Positions 19,645 to 31,183 of a DNA stretch of 64,000 nt are shown here, one piece after another (within the stretch, counting starts at the first letter, position 1; every line of letters begins with the position of its first letter). The stretch is taken from assembly GCA_942491735.1 (NCBI GenBank), contig CALOCN010000001.1, positions 930,001 to 994,000 on the forward strand, given 5' to 3'. This stretch comes from CALOCN01 sp942491735 (GTDB taxonomy: Bacteria; Eisenbacteria; RBG-16-71-46; JABDJR01). The position numbers and the translations under genes were made by a program. The notes under the pieces were generated by a model. That model had not been told where the DNA came from, did no database searches, and was given only the letters and a program-made list of their open reading frames with translations.

Positions 19645-20157
19645 CTAGAACACGAAGCGAACCAGCATGCGGAACGCGAGCACAGCCAGGTAGCCCAGGA
19701 GCGCCGTGGTGATGGCCCGCCCGGTCGAGAAATCCAGGGCCTGGCGAATGGCCACCACCGCCGCGGTCAGCTTCCAGGCACTGCCGACCAGGGCGATGAC
19801 CGGGCCCGCCCCGGGGATGAAGACGAAGAACACCAGCACCTGGGGTACGTGGGCGTACCCCAGGGTGCGCAGCATCTCGCCAAGATCCGACTGGGTGGTG
19901 GGGGCCTTGGTGATGTTCTTGCCGATCCACAGGGTGAGGATGGCCCAACCCAGCCACGACACCAGCGAACTCAACACGTTCGCGGTGATCGGACGGATTC
20001 CGGAGTCCCCGTCGTAGGCCAGGGCCATCCCCAGCGAGGAGATCAAGGCCACGCCCAACACGATGAGCGTGGCCTCTCCCGTATAGTTCGGGTCGGCCTC
20101 GACCTCTTCGTACAGCTCCGAATCCAGCCCCGCGGCGCGGAGCATGCGTTTCAACAT
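19645..20157 (-). CDS. YIP1-family-like integral membrane protein
   Basis: 170 residues. A short cytosolic N terminus (MLKRMLRAAGLDSELYEEVEADPN) is followed by about five hydrophobic segments including VLGVALISSLGMALAY, SLVSWLGWAILTLWIGKNI, VPQVLVFFVFIPGAGPVIALVGSAWKLTAAVVAI and LLGYLAVLAFRML. This matches the bacterial YIP1 domain pattern; function is unknown in bacteria. It lies 27 bp downstream of the M16 protease gene on the same strand, so the two are probably cotranscribed. Confidence 0.6.
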   Translation of the reverse strand: MLKRMLRAAGLDSELYEEVEADPNYTGEATLIVLGVALISSLGMALAYDGDSGIRPITANVLSSLVSWLGWAILTLWIGKNITKAPTTQSDLGEMLRTLGYAHVPQVLVFFVFIPGAGPVIALVGSAWKLTAAVVAIRQALDFSTGRAITTALLGYLAVLAFRMLVRFVF

Positions 20158-20184
20158 GAGTTGGCCCCTGTCAGCGTCTGGACG

Positions 20185-23067
20185 CTAGTCCTCTTCCGGC
20201 GGGTCGCTGGCCGGCATGCCCTCCGCGTACCCGTCCGGTAGGAGCGAGATCGCGGTGTGCGAACCCTCCGGATAGTTCTTCCGGAATGCCTCGTGCAGCT
20301 TGTCCGCGGCGATCGACTCGGCGCGTTCCTTGCGCTTGAGCACCCGATGAAGATCCCAGCCCAGCATGTCGAGGGTGTTGAAGGACGAGAGCCAGTAGCG
20401 GTTCTGCTGCTCGTTCTTCTCCAGACCGCGCAGTTCCTGCTCGCGCACCTTGGCCACCTCGTCCTCGGTGGGCCCGCCCTCCTTGAACTTGGCCACTTCC
20501 TGGAACACGATCTCCTGGAGCTTGGCCGCGTGTTCCGGCGCCGAAGTGAAGGACACGCTGGTCGTCTTGTAGTCCATATAGGGATACAGGGTTCCTACCC
20601 CCATGGACACCCCGTAGGTCTCGCCCAGTTCCTCGCGCATGATCTCCCGCAGACGGATGCGCAACGCGTCGTTGGCCTTGCGCAGGTAGAACATCTCCAT
20701 CTCGTCGTCGGTCGGCTGGGCCGGCCAGGTGATGAGGGTGCGGCTCTTGGGCTCGGTTCCCGCGTACACGCTCTCCGTGATCACCCCATCGGGGAAGGAG
20801 AGCTTGGGGTCCTTGAACTCATCCTTTCTCCCGCCGGGCTTGCCGGGAAGCGAGCCGAGATAGCGGGTGATGAGCGGCTCCACCGCGTCCAGATCGATGG
20901 CCCCCACGAAGTAGATGCTCAGGTTCGACGCATCGGCAAAGGTCTCGCGGTAGAAGGCCATCGCCTTCCCGCGGTCCACCTCCTCCAGCATGTCCAGGGT
21001 GGGGGGCTGGCGGGTGTAGTGGTCGTTGTAGTTGATGAGCTCCACCCGGTCCGAGAACTGGGCGTTGGGATCCACGCTGCGGTTCTCGATGAACGACTTG
21101 ATCCGGTCCATGAGGACCTCGTAGGCCTCTTCCCGGTCGTTGGGTGCGGTCCAGTACAGGTAGGCGAGCTGGAGCGCGGTCTCCAGATCCTCGGGGCTCG
21201 CCGAGCCGCTCAGGCCGTAGGTGAACCCGCCGATGAACGTCTGTCCCGAGGCGTTCTTGCCCGCGGTGAGCTTGCGCAACTCGCTGGGAATGAACCCGCC
21301 CACCCCGGCCTCACCGACCAGGGCCGTGGCCATGGAAGCCGAAGTGTAGTCACTCTCCGGGGCGAGGGACGTCCCCCCCAGGGCCTGACCGGAGAAGATG
21401 ATCTCGTCGTTCTTGTAGTCGGTCGGCTTGAGGGTGACCTCGATCCCGTTGGAGAGGGTCCAGGTCGTGGTCCCCAGGGCCTCGTCGGTGGACCGCTTGA
21501 CGATGGATCCCGGCTCGGGGAGCTGGGTCATGAGCGCGCTGCCGCTGAGGCTGTCCTCGTAGGGATCGGGAACCGTAGCCACCGCGGCGCCGGCCGCGGC
21601 GAGCAGCTGCGAGTCGCTCGGCATGACCACCCCGTCCTTCTCGGGACCGGAGGCCATGATGACCGTGTTGTCCTCGTGCACCAGCCGGTCGATGGCGTGG
21701 TTCACCTCGGCGAGGTCGATCTGCTGGAACAGCGCCTTGGCCAGCTCGAACTCCACCTCGATCCCCGGAATGGGTTCGTTCTCCAGGAAGTTGCGCACGT
21801 ACTCGCCGGCATAGGCGTTGTTCTCGGTCTTGTCCCGCTCGTTGTAGGCGTTCTCCAGACCGCTCAGCATGGCCGCCTTGGCCCGCTCCAGTTCGCCCTC
21901 CCCGAACCCGTGTGCGCGCACCCGGGCCACCTCGGTCAGCAGGGACTCGAGGGTCCGTTCCACTTCCCCTTCCCGGGTCACCCCGAACACGCCGAACATG
22001 GCCACGCTGCGCGCGAACGACCAGGAACCGGAACCGGCGAAGAGGAACGGGGCATCCGGCTTCTCGCGGATCTCACCCAGTCGTGCGTTGAACATGCTGG
22101 AGAACAGCGATTCCACCATGGAGCGACGGTAGGCGCCCACGCTGCCCTCCTCCACCTTCCCGTGCTTGAACAGGATGCTCACCTGGGTGCGGGGCATCTC
22201 CGGGTCGGTGGCGGATACGGCCAGCACCTCCTCGTGCGGCGGCACGTCGTAGATCACCCGTTCCGGGGCATTCGTCGCGGCCGGCATGGAGCCGAAGTTC
22301 TCCCGGATCATGGCTTCCACCGCGTCCGGGTCGAAGTCGCCGATCGCGATCACCGCCATGAGATCCGTGCGGTACCAGTCGCGGTAGAAGTCGGCCAGAC
22401 GACCCGCCGGTGCGGTCTCGATGACCTCGGCCTTGCCGATGGGAAGCCGCTGCGCATAGCGGGAGTCCTTGAACAGGACCGGCCACTGCACCTGGCGGAT
22501 ACGCTCCGAGGCCCCCAGCCCGCGCCGCCACTCGTCCAGGACCACCCCGCGTTCCTTTTCCACCTCCTCCGGATCCAGGGTGATGCCCTGGGCCCAGTCG
22601 CCCAGGACCAGCATGCCCCGGGTCAGCAGTTCCGCGTCATCGGTGGGGACCTCCAGCATGTACACCGTTTCGTCGAACGAGGTGTAGGCGTTGAGGTCCG
22701 GCCCGAACCGCATGCCGATCCGCTCCAGGTAGTCGACCAGCTCGTTCTTCTCGAAGTTCGTGGTCCCGTTGAAGGCCATGTGCTCCAGGAAGTGGGCGAG
22801 CCCCCGCTGGTCGTCGTCCTCCAGCATGGAACCCGCGTTCACCACCAACCGCAGGCTGGCCCGGGCCTCCGGCTTGGCGTTCTGCCGGATATAGAAGGTG
22901 AGACCGTTCTCCAGGGTGCCGATCCGGATGGCCGGATCCGGGGCCAGGTTGGCGTCGGGGGACAGGTCCAGATCGGCCGCCGGGGCCGCGCCGGGAAGGG
23001 CCAGGGCGATGCCAAGGCCCAGGGCCAGGCTCAACAATAGGAATATTCGGGGCATGGTTCGAGTCAT
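20185..23067 (-). CDS. Secreted M16-family zinc peptidase (pitrilysin type)
   Basis: 960 residues. Signal peptide after MTRTMPRIFLLLSLALGLGIALALPGAAPAAD. The inverted zinc motif HFLEH lies in GLAHFLEHMAFNGT, with the downstream EKERGVVLDEWRR supplying the usual third ligand region. A second, catalytically empty M16 domain occupies the C-terminal half (FADASNLSIYFVGAIDLDAVEPLI). Family members degrade peptides inside a clamshell of four M16 units; periplasmic location is inferred. The ATG at 23067 has GGAGG about 10 nt upstream. Likely operon with the YIP1-like gene downstream. Confidence 0.9.
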   Translation of the reverse strand: MTRTMPRIFLLLSLALGLGIALALPGAAPAADLDLSPDANLAPDPAIRIGTLENGLTFYIRQNAKPEARASLRLVVNAGSMLEDDDQRGLAHFLEHMAFNGTTNFEKNELVDYLERIGMRFGPDLNAYTSFDETVYMLEVPTDDAELLTRGMLVLGDWAQGITLDPEEVEKERGVVLDEWRRGLGASERIRQVQWPVLFKDSRYAQRLPIGKAEVIETAPAGRLADFYRDWYRTDLMAVIAIGDFDPDAVEAMIRENFGSMPAATNAPERVIYDVPPHEEVLAVSATDPEMPRTQVSILFKHGKVEEGSVGAYRRSMVESLFSSMFNARLGEIREKPDAPFLFAGSGSWSFARSVAMFGVFGVTREGEVERTLESLLTEVARVRAHGFGEGELERAKAAMLSGLENAYNERDKTENNAYAGEYVRNFLENEPIPGIEVEFELAKALFQQIDLAEVNHAIDRLVHEDNTVIMASGPEKDGVVMPSDSQLLAAAGAAVATVPDPYEDSLSGSALMTQLPEPGSIVKRSTDEALGTTTWTLSNGIEVTLKPTDYKNDEIIFSGQALGGTSLAPESDYTSASMATALVGEAGVGGFIPSELRKLTAGKNASGQTFIGGFTYGLSGSASPEDLETALQLAYLYWTAPNDREEAYEVLMDRIKSFIENRSVDPNAQFSDRVELINYNDHYTRQPPTLDMLEEVDRGKAMAFYRETFADASNLSIYFVGAIDLDAVEPLITRYLGSLPGKPGGRKDEFKDPKLSFPDGVITESVYAGTEPKSRTLITWPAQPTDDEMEMFYLRKANDALRIRLREIMREELGETYGVSMGVGTLYPYMDYKTTSVSFTSAPEHAAKLQEIVFQEVAKFKEGGPTEDEVAKVREQELRGLEKNEQQNRYWLSSFNTLDMLGWDLHRVLKRKERAESIAADKLHEAFRKNYPEGSHTAISLLPDGYAEGMPASDPPEED

Positions 23068-23161
23068 GGAAAAGGAGCCTCCAGGCCGGGGTAGGTTGAT
23101 TCGAGAGGATTGCAGTCTAATCAATAGTGTTGTCATCCTGCCAGAACTCCCCCCGAAACCC

Positions 23162-23195
23162 AAAAAAACGCCCCCGCCACAGGGGGGCGGGGGCG
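23162..23195 (-). terminator. Rho-independent terminator after the GAF-domain gene
   Basis: A perfect 10-bp GC stem, CGCCCCCGCC (23169-23178) with GGCGGGGGCG (23186-23195), 7-nt loop. On the minus strand it is followed by seven T residues (23168-23162). Confidence 0.88.
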
Positions 23196-23232
23196 AAGGG
23201 GTTCCGGCTTCCGGTGGTGCCAGGGGGGGGCT

Positions 23233-24150
23233 CTACGCCGCCTTTCGCTGCGGCTGCGCCGACTGCTGGAGCTGGCTGAGCTCCGAGTCGAGGCGCTGGA
23301 TCGTCTGACGCATCCACATGGCCTGCTCGGCGTGCCTCGAGGCCACTCCGGCGTGCTCGGCGAAAACGTGCAGGGCCCGCAGGTCCTCTTCCGTGTACTC
23401 CTGCTCCGGGCTGCGACTGGAGACGTTGAGGACACCGACCAGCTCATCCCGAACCAGGATGGGCACCACCATGGCGGCGGTCAGGGACTCGTTCTTGGGA
23501 TTGATGTCCGGGTTCTGCTGCCAGGTCTCCCCGAGCACGACCGGTTTCCGGTGCTCGGCCACCCACCCGGCAATCCCCTCGCCGACCTTGATCCGCCGTC
23601 CGATCACCCGGCTCACGTCCTCGTGCCCGCGCGCAGAGCGGACCTCGAGTTCCCCGGTGTCCTTGTCCTTGAGCATCATCGAGACCTGGTTGCAGTCGAA
23701 CGTGTCCAGGCAGGTCTGGCTGATGCAGTCGAAGATGGCCTGGGGGTCCGTTTCCTTGGCCAGGGAGCGACTCACCGTGAGGAGGGAGAGCAGACGCTCG
23801 AGGTTCCGCTTCACCTTGCGGTTGGACGCCCGCAGGGAGTCCTGGAGTTGCCGCCGCATTCCCAGCACCTTGCGCTGCTGGGACGTGAGGTAACCGGTGA
23901 AAGCGAGGACGATCACCGAAAGGGCGACCTGGAGGGCGAGATCGGTTCCGGCCCAGGGCCAGACTTCGGCGACACGCTGGCGCAGGCCGCCGGCAACCCC
24001 GGACATGAGGCCGAACACGGTCAACATGATGAGCACCACCATGATGCTCCAGTTGCGCCAGAACTGGGCTTCCAGGCGATCCTGCGCCTCGAAGTTCTGG
24101 GTAGTCTTGTCGTCGCCCGAGTCCGGGACAGGATAGTTGCTGGCCTCCAT
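23233..24150 (-). CDS. Membrane-anchored GAF-domain protein
   Basis: 305 residues. Two transmembrane segments (WSIMVVLIMLTVFGLMSGVAG and LALQVALSVIVLAFTGYL) precede a coiled coil (QRKVLGMRRQLQDSLRASNRKVKRNLERLL). A GAF domain follows at about residues 130-280 (IFDCISQTCLDTFDCNQVSMML to EDLRALHVFAEHAGVA). GAF domains bind small ligands or mediate signalling. There is no kinase, cyclase or output domain, so it may be a regulatory subunit or scaffold. GGAGGACC lies about 6 nt before the ATG. A strong terminator follows the stop. Confidence 0.75.
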   Translation of the reverse strand: MEASNYPVPDSGDDKTTQNFEAQDRLEAQFWRNWSIMVVLIMLTVFGLMSGVAGGLRQRVAEVWPWAGTDLALQVALSVIVLAFTGYLTSQQRKVLGMRRQLQDSLRASNRKVKRNLERLLSLLTVSRSLAKETDPQAIFDCISQTCLDTFDCNQVSMMLKDKDTGELEVRSARGHEDVSRVIGRRIKVGEGIAGWVAEHRKPVVLGETWQQNPDINPKNESLTAAMVVPILVRDELVGVLNVSSRSPEQEYTEEDLRALHVFAEHAGVASRHAEQAMWMRQTIQRLDSELSQLQQSAQPQRKAA

Positions 24151-24349
24151 CGAGGTCCTCCGTCATCTACGTGAGAGCGATGCGAGGTCGGGGTATTTTC
24201 CGGATCTCGCCGATGAAATGCGGTCAGAATGGGTATCGTCCACGGGCGCAAGGGGCTGAACAGCGCCGGTGCACCACGCAAACCGGTGCCGCCCCCCGGA
24301 TTGCGGATCGCACCCGGATTCCGGTCTTAAGAAACTACTTTTCAATCAT

Positions 24350-25087
24350 TTAGAGGGTGTCGGGCGCGGCTGGGGTTTTTCCCCCCATCGAAGTCCTGAG
24401 CAGGTCGTAGGCAAGAAACCCGACGTTGAGGTCCACGAAGGCGTGGACCAGCATGGGTACCCAGAGGCTTCCGCTCAGGACATACAGCAACACCATCCCC
24501 AACCCGATGGCCGCGGTCTGACCCACTCCACGGGTTCCCTGGTAGGCATGGGCCATCCCAAACAATAGGGCGGCAATAATCCAGGCCGCGACCTGGGGAA
24601 TCAGCAGGGAGAGATACCAGATGAGGAATCCGCGGTAGAGGATTTCCTCGCAGATCCCCGCGGTGATGGAGAGGGCGCTGAAGCGGGTCAGCTCCCGCCG
24701 GGTGTGCGGAAGGAGCGGCCGCAGGTGGTGGAGTTGATCCCTCACCTCGCTGCGCAACTCGTTGGTGCCGGTGCGCACTTCGAGACGCTGCGAGGTGCCG
24801 AAGGCGATGAAGCCCAGAGCGAGGGCGAGAGCCAGCGCGAACCCCCAACTCGGGGAGAACCCCAGGCCCAGCGCGTCGAGGGAACGGCTGTGGGCGATCC
24901 ACACCGCCACCGTGATGGCGACCAGGCCCCACTCGAAGAGCATGCTTTCGGTGTAGGAGCGCAGGCGCATCCGCCCGGCGGTCCGTCCACTGGCCCGCAT
25001 CATCCGCGGGTACCAGAGCAGCAGGTCGTAGAGGGGGAGAGCGACGGCGATGAGCCCCACCACCACGTGATCGAAGAGGGTCGGCAT
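24350..25087 (-). CDS. CPBP-family intramembrane metalloprotease (Abi/CAAX type)
   Basis: 245 residues with about eight hydrophobic segments. The family motifs are present: EExxxR in ICEEILYRGFLIW (about 141-150), FGMAHAYQG with the first histidine, and HAFVDLNVG with the second. Relatives include Rce1 and bacteriocin self-immunity proteins. The start is 14 bp after the stop of the TPR gene with no clear ribosome binding site, suggesting coupling or readthrough in an operon. Confidence 0.82.
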   Translation of the reverse strand: MPTLFDHVVVGLIAVALPLYDLLLWYPRMMRASGRTAGRMRLRSYTESMLFEWGLVAITVAVWIAHSRSLDALGLGFSPSWGFALALALALGFIAFGTSQRLEVRTGTNELRSEVRDQLHHLRPLLPHTRRELTRFSALSITAGICEEILYRGFLIWYLSLLIPQVAAWIIAALLFGMAHAYQGTRGVGQTAAIGLGMVLLYVLSGSLWVPMLVHAFVDLNVGFLAYDLLRTSMGGKTPAAPDTL

Positions 25088-25101
25088 GGTGTGGAGGAAC
25101 G

Positions 25102-27156
25102 CTACGGGGAAGCGGCTTCGCGCTCGATCCGATCCAGCAGGCCCTGGATCTCGTCCTGGAGGAACGGCGTGGTGGGATTCTCCAGCGCGCGCACCAGATA
25201 CTCCTGGGCTTCATCGCGCCGGTCCGTTTCCCGGTAGAGCACGCCCAGGTGGTAGTAGATTTCCGAGAGATCACTGCGCCCGTCGCCGGAGGCGATCTCG
25301 ATCGACTTGAGCAGGACCTCCTCCGCCTCGCTGAAGCGACCCATCCGGATCAGGGCCCACCCCAGGGTGTCCATGTGCCCCGGATTGTCGGGGTCGAAGC
25401 GGTTGGCCTTCTCGGCCAGGGAGAGCGCGCGCTCGGGCTGCTCGTCGGCATCGGCGTAGGCCATGGCCAGGTTGTTGTTGTAGACCGGGTTGTCGGTGTC
25501 CTTGGTGAGGAGCATCTCCCCAATGAAGATGGAGTCGTCCAGACGGCGCACCGTGGCGAGGAAGAAGCTGGTCATCTCCAGCAACTGGACCTCGGTCACC
25601 TCGGTCGTGTCGTCCTCCGCGACCAGTTCATGGAGGATGTCGTAGGCATCCTCGTCACGCCCCACGCGCAGATAGGCGACGCCCAGACGGAAGATGGCGC
25701 CAGGCTCCGCCTCCTCGACCGTGTTCCGGTAGGCTTCCAGCTGGACAATGGCTTCACCGCGGTGGCCCCGGTCATCGGCGATCATCCCCAGGGCCAGATA
25801 GGACCCCGGGTAGTCGGGCTTCTCGTCCTGGCAGTGGACGAACTCACGATAGGCCGCGTCGAACCGCTCCAGGCGCATGTTGAGCGTGCCGAGGATGCAG
25901 GAGATGTTCTCCACCGGGGCGCCGACCGCGCGGGCCCGGCCCAGGAACTCCACCGCGGCCTCTTCCTCACCCGGCGTCTCGGCCAGGGTGAGTCCCAGCA
26001 GTCGCAGCGCGTTGGGATTGTCCGGGTCGCTCTCGAGCATGATGCGAAGCAGCATCATGCCCTCCTCGAGGTCCCCCTGTTGGAGGCGGGTGGCCGCGAG
26101 GTAGTACGTGGCTTCCAGGTCGTTCGGGTCGAGTTCCCGGGCTTCCGTGAAACGCTCGGCCGCGCCGGGGAGATCCCCGGTGAAGTACCGGGCCACGCCC
26201 AGGGCCTTGATGGCTTCCGGGTCCCTGGGGTCCATGTCGGCCAGGACCGGCCCGAGGGTTTCGATGGCGCTCTCGAACTGCTCCGCACTCACCTGCGCCC
26301 GTCCCAGGGCCAGTCGGACCTCCGTGGTGAGATCGTCGACTTCAGCGTCCTCGAGCAGTCTCAGCAGACCCTCCGTGGCCGGGGCGCTGTCCGGATCCAG
26401 GCCATAGGCCTGCAGGTAGTAGGGGAGCGCTTCGCCGGGCTCACCCCGCCCTTCATGGACGAGGCCCAACCCCTCGAGCGAGTTGGCGTCTTCGGGGTCG
26501 ATTTCCAGGGCACGCCGGTAGGCGGTTTCGGCCTCATCGTAGTTGCTGTTGCCGAGGTAGGCGTCCCCCAGGGCCCGGTGGACATCGGCAACCGTGGGTT
26601 CCGCTTCGGCCGCCTGGCTGAAGGCATCGATCGCGGCGGGGAAGTCCCCCTCGCGCATCGAGTACTCGCCGGCCGCCCAGGATTTGCGTCCCTTGGTGCT
26701 GGTGAGGGGGACCGACATGCCGCCGAAGAACTGTTCCGAGAGAAGCTCCACCCCCTTGAGCGCTTCGGGGTGGTTGGGGGCCTTGGCCAGCACCCAACGG
26801 TATTGGCGCAGGGCCTCGATGGAGGCGGCTCGGGTGTTGTTGAGCTGGTTGGAGACCAGGGCGGCGGTCAGGGCCCGGGCGAGATTGAGGTGCCCGACAA
26901 GCCGGTCCGGCGCCAGTTCCACCACCTGGGAGAAGGCGAGCACGGCATCGCGGTACTGCCCCTGCTCGAGGTACAACTCCCCCTCGAAGAGCAGCATATC
27001 GATCTCTTCCGGGTCCGCGCTGGGGGGGCCCAGGGGGTCGGTGTCGACCTGCTCGGGATCAAGGACCGGTTCCTGGGCGTACCCCGCGCCAGAGGCCGGG
27101 CCCAGGGCCCAACCCGCCAGAATCAGCATGCAAAGGGAGCAGATCAAGTACCGCAT
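25102..27156 (-). CDS. Exported TPR-repeat protein
   Basis: 684 residues. MRYLICSLCMLILAGWALGPASGAGYAQ looks like a signal peptide. The rest is a long run of tetratricopeptide repeats, for example FEGELYLEQGQYRDAVLAFS, DVHRALGDAYLGNSNYDEAE and NPGHMDTLGWALIRMGRFSE. TPR superhelices are protein-interaction scaffolds; the partner is unknown. The ATG at 27156 is the last start before the hydrophobic leader. The same strand continues into the CPBP protease, so the two may act together at the envelope. Divergent from the TonB-like pair at 27275. Confidence 0.75.
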   Translation of the reverse strand: MRYLICSLCMLILAGWALGPASGAGYAQEPVLDPEQVDTDPLGPPSADPEEIDMLLFEGELYLEQGQYRDAVLAFSQVVELAPDRLVGHLNLARALTAALVSNQLNNTRAASIEALRQYRWVLAKAPNHPEALKGVELLSEQFFGGMSVPLTSTKGRKSWAAGEYSMREGDFPAAIDAFSQAAEAEPTVADVHRALGDAYLGNSNYDEAETAYRRALEIDPEDANSLEGLGLVHEGRGEPGEALPYYLQAYGLDPDSAPATEGLLRLLEDAEVDDLTTEVRLALGRAQVSAEQFESAIETLGPVLADMDPRDPEAIKALGVARYFTGDLPGAAERFTEARELDPNDLEATYYLAATRLQQGDLEEGMMLLRIMLESDPDNPNALRLLGLTLAETPGEEEAAVEFLGRARAVGAPVENISCILGTLNMRLERFDAAYREFVHCQDEKPDYPGSYLALGMIADDRGHRGEAIVQLEAYRNTVEEAEPGAIFRLGVAYLRVGRDEDAYDILHELVAEDDTTEVTEVQLLEMTSFFLATVRRLDDSIFIGEMLLTKDTDNPVYNNNLAMAYADADEQPERALSLAEKANRFDPDNPGHMDTLGWALIRMGRFSEAEEVLLKSIEIASGDGRSDLSEIYYHLGVLYRETDRRDEAQEYLVRALENPTTPFLQDEIQGLLDRIEREAASP

Positions 27157-27274
27157 GACTCTAGTGTAGCGGGTTCCGGACCCTGCGTCCCGGGGGGGAA
27201 ACCGGAATGGGTCCGCCGAACCGTAGGTACGGCAATGGTATAGTCCCGCACTGGAATTCGGGCTTTGCGATGGG

Positions 27275-28123
27275 ATGGACATGATTCGTTGGATTCTCCT
27301 GGGTCTGGTCGCGGGGGGGTGCTGTGCCGGCCCCGCCCTGGCCTCCGACTACCGAGTGCGCCTGCGCGCCAACGACGCCCCCATTGGAGGGCGCTTCACC
27401 ATCGAGGCCTTCATGTTGGATACCCTGGATACCGTTCTGGAGCTTCCGGAGTCCGGACGGGTTGCCGTGGTGCGCTTTTCCGGGGCGACCGGACGCAACT
27501 CCTTCATCGTCCCCGGTGACCTGACCTTGCGGGTGGGTCGGGAACAGGAATGGAAGCGGGGGTTTCAGCCCCTGGGCCCGGAGCGACTGGCCGGCGCCTT
27601 TCCCAGCGACACCACCCGCTGGGCTCTCTGGTGGGTCGGGTCGGATTCCACCTTCACCTGGGAAGACGCGGAGAAGATCCGGCTTACCTATGGCGAGGAT
27701 CGCGCGTCGTTTCATCCCCTGGGAGCCGATCGGGCGCACGAGGTGGCCGAGACCCTTCCCTGGGAGACGATCCGGGCCTGCGTCATCGATCCCGACCGAT
27801 CCGTGACCGAACCGGAGGAACTGCCCAACCCGGCCGTGTTCGACAAACACCCCCAACCCCGCATCCGGACCACCCCCGAGTACCCCACGACCGCACGGAT
27901 GTACGCCTATGAGGGCATCGTCCATGTGGCCGCGGTGATCGACACCCACGGCGCGGTCACCGATGCCTACGTCGTCAACTCCAGCGCCCAGCACCTGCTC
28001 AACGTTTCCGCCCTGATCTCGGTCATGAACTGGACCTTCACCGTGGGCTGGAAAGGAACCGAGCGGGCCACCGGGACCCTGGTCGTCCCGATCACCTTCA
28101 CCATGGGATCCAGGGATCAATGA
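27275..28123 (+). CDS. Secreted protein with C-terminal TonB-like domain (first of pair)
   Basis: 282 residues. MIRWILLGLVAGGCCAGPALAS resembles a signal peptide rather than the uncleaved anchor of classical TonB. The C-terminal 80 residues (PEYPTTARMYAYEGIVHVAAVIDTHGAVTDAYVVNSS to MNWTFTVGWKGTERATGTLVVPITF) show the TonB_C pattern of a YP-x-x-A start, a G-V-V strand and a W/F-x-P end. No proline-rich spacer is present. An alternative ATG at 27281 is equally plausible as the start. The stop overlaps the next gene by ATGA. Confidence 0.65.
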   Translation: MDMIRWILLGLVAGGCCAGPALASDYRVRLRANDAPIGGRFTIEAFMLDTLDTVLELPESGRVAVVRFSGATGRNSFIVPGDLTLRVGREQEWKRGFQPLGPERLAGAFPSDTTRWALWWVGSDSTFTWEDAEKIRLTYGEDRASFHPLGADRAHEVAETLPWETIRACVIDPDRSVTEPEELPNPAVFDKHPQPRIRTTPEYPTTARMYAYEGIVHVAAVIDTHGAVTDAYVVNSSAQHLLNVSALISVMNWTFTVGWKGTERATGTLVVPITFTMGSRDQ

Positions 28124-29439
28124 ACGTTCCATTTCGTATTCGCGGCTTGCTGATTCTGCTGGCAGGGATGCTCCCGTTCGCCTCCACGAGCCGGGCCCAG
28201 GAGCCCTCCGGTGTGCCTTGGGTTGCCGAGATCTTCATCAACGAGCGGATCTACGACGGCGCGATGAGGATCCGCGTGTTCTACCAGGACGGCTACCTTG
28301 CCGTCCCGGAGTCCGTGGGTCGCCTCACCCTGGTCTGCGCGGACCTTGGTACGGGGCGTCACGCCTACTTCATCCCGACCGATCTGGCCTTCGAGGTGGG
28401 CTCCCGGCAGCTCTATACCGCCGAGTTCGAGACCGTCGCGGATCTGCTGGGGCAGGCTCTCGGGGGGCGCCTACGTGAAGGGGAAAGCCAGACCGGCATG
28501 ATCCTGCTCCCCCCGCCGCTGCGCGTGGACACGTTCTACCCGGACCAACCCGAGTCGGTCACCGTGCGCTACGCGAACCATCGGGGCCGCTTCCGGGTCG
28601 CGACCCCCGAGGAAACCGCGGAGTGGGAGACGTTGGCCCCACGTGCCCTGGTGGCCAGCGGGCTGAACGCCTGGTGGGAATGGATCGAGGCGATCGACGC
28701 GGCTCCCGCCATGGAGGTGGGCGAGGAACGACTCTTCTCCGAGCGCCTCTTCCCCGGGCAGGGACACATCATCACCAACGAAGGGCTCTCCGCCGAGGCG
28801 CTGCGCAACGCGATCTTCCGGGTCGGGGACCGCGCATTGCTGGAGGGACCGGTGAGTCAGCGGGTGGCTCCGCTCTATCCGTCGGTGGCCCGGCAGGTGC
28901 ACGCCGAAGGTCTGGTGGTCACGCTGTGCTATGTCGCGCAGCACGGGGGAGTGGAGGACGCCACCGTCCTTGCCTCCAACGCCACGCATCTGCTCAACCT
29001 CTCGGCCCTGGTCGCGGCCATGGACTGGCGATTCAAGCAGGTTCCCGGGGAGGGAGGCGGACTCCGGGACGGGTGGCGTCTCATCCCCTTCCATTTCCAG
29101 CTCCAGGAGGGTCCACAGGGGGAAGTGCCTACGGTGACCGCCGACGCGGTGGATTCGGATGCGCCGGACACCCCGCCCCGCATCCTCAAGTACGTGGAGG
29201 CTCCCTATCCGGTCGAGGCCCGCAAGGACAAGGCGGATGGCACGGTGGTGTACGAGGTGTTGCTGGATCCCCGGGGCAAGATGATCGGTTCCCGTCTGGC
29301 GAAACCGGTGCATCCGCTGCTGGATGAAGCGGCGCTGACCGCCCTGGAACAGATGTTTTTTGCCCCGGCCACCCGGGACGGTCACCCGGTGCAGGGCCGG
29401 CTCCAGGTCGAGTTCCCGTTCGAGTGGAAACGGCGCTAG
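28120..29439 (+). CDS. Secreted protein with two TonB-C-like domains (second of pair)
   Basis: 439 residues. Leader MNVPFRIRGLLILLAGMLPFASTSRAQ. The protein contains two regions resembling TonB_C. The first, about 248-330 (APLYPSVARQVHAEGLVVTLCYV to WRLIPFHFQL), parallels the single domain of its upstream neighbour. The second, about 357-439 (APYPVEARKDKADGTVVYEVLLDPRGK to LQVEFPFEW), is closer to the standard form. The start overlaps the preceding stop (ATGA). The pair looks like a duplicated, envelope-located TonB-C family without a membrane-anchored energy coupler. Convergent with thiC (7 bp gap). Confidence 0.65.
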   Translation: MNVPFRIRGLLILLAGMLPFASTSRAQEPSGVPWVAEIFINERIYDGAMRIRVFYQDGYLAVPESVGRLTLVCADLGTGRHAYFIPTDLAFEVGSRQLYTAEFETVADLLGQALGGRLREGESQTGMILLPPPLRVDTFYPDQPESVTVRYANHRGRFRVATPEETAEWETLAPRALVASGLNAWWEWIEAIDAAPAMEVGEERLFSERLFPGQGHIITNEGLSAEALRNAIFRVGDRALLEGPVSQRVAPLYPSVARQVHAEGLVVTLCYVAQHGGVEDATVLASNATHLLNLSALVAAMDWRFKQVPGEGGGLRDGWRLIPFHFQLQEGPQGEVPTVTADAVDSDAPDTPPRILKYVEAPYPVEARKDKADGTVVYEVLLDPRGKMIGSRLAKPVHPLLDEAALTALEQMFFAPATRDGHPVQGRLQVEFPFEWKRR

Positions 29440-29446
29440 GACCCGA

Positions 29447-31180
<1,734 letters not shown>

Positions 31181-31183
31181 GTC

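Noticed and set aside
20257..23040. 927-residue + strand open frame
   Set aside because: Antisense to the M16 peptidase, which has a signal peptide and intact HFLEH motif; the shadow lacks any domain.
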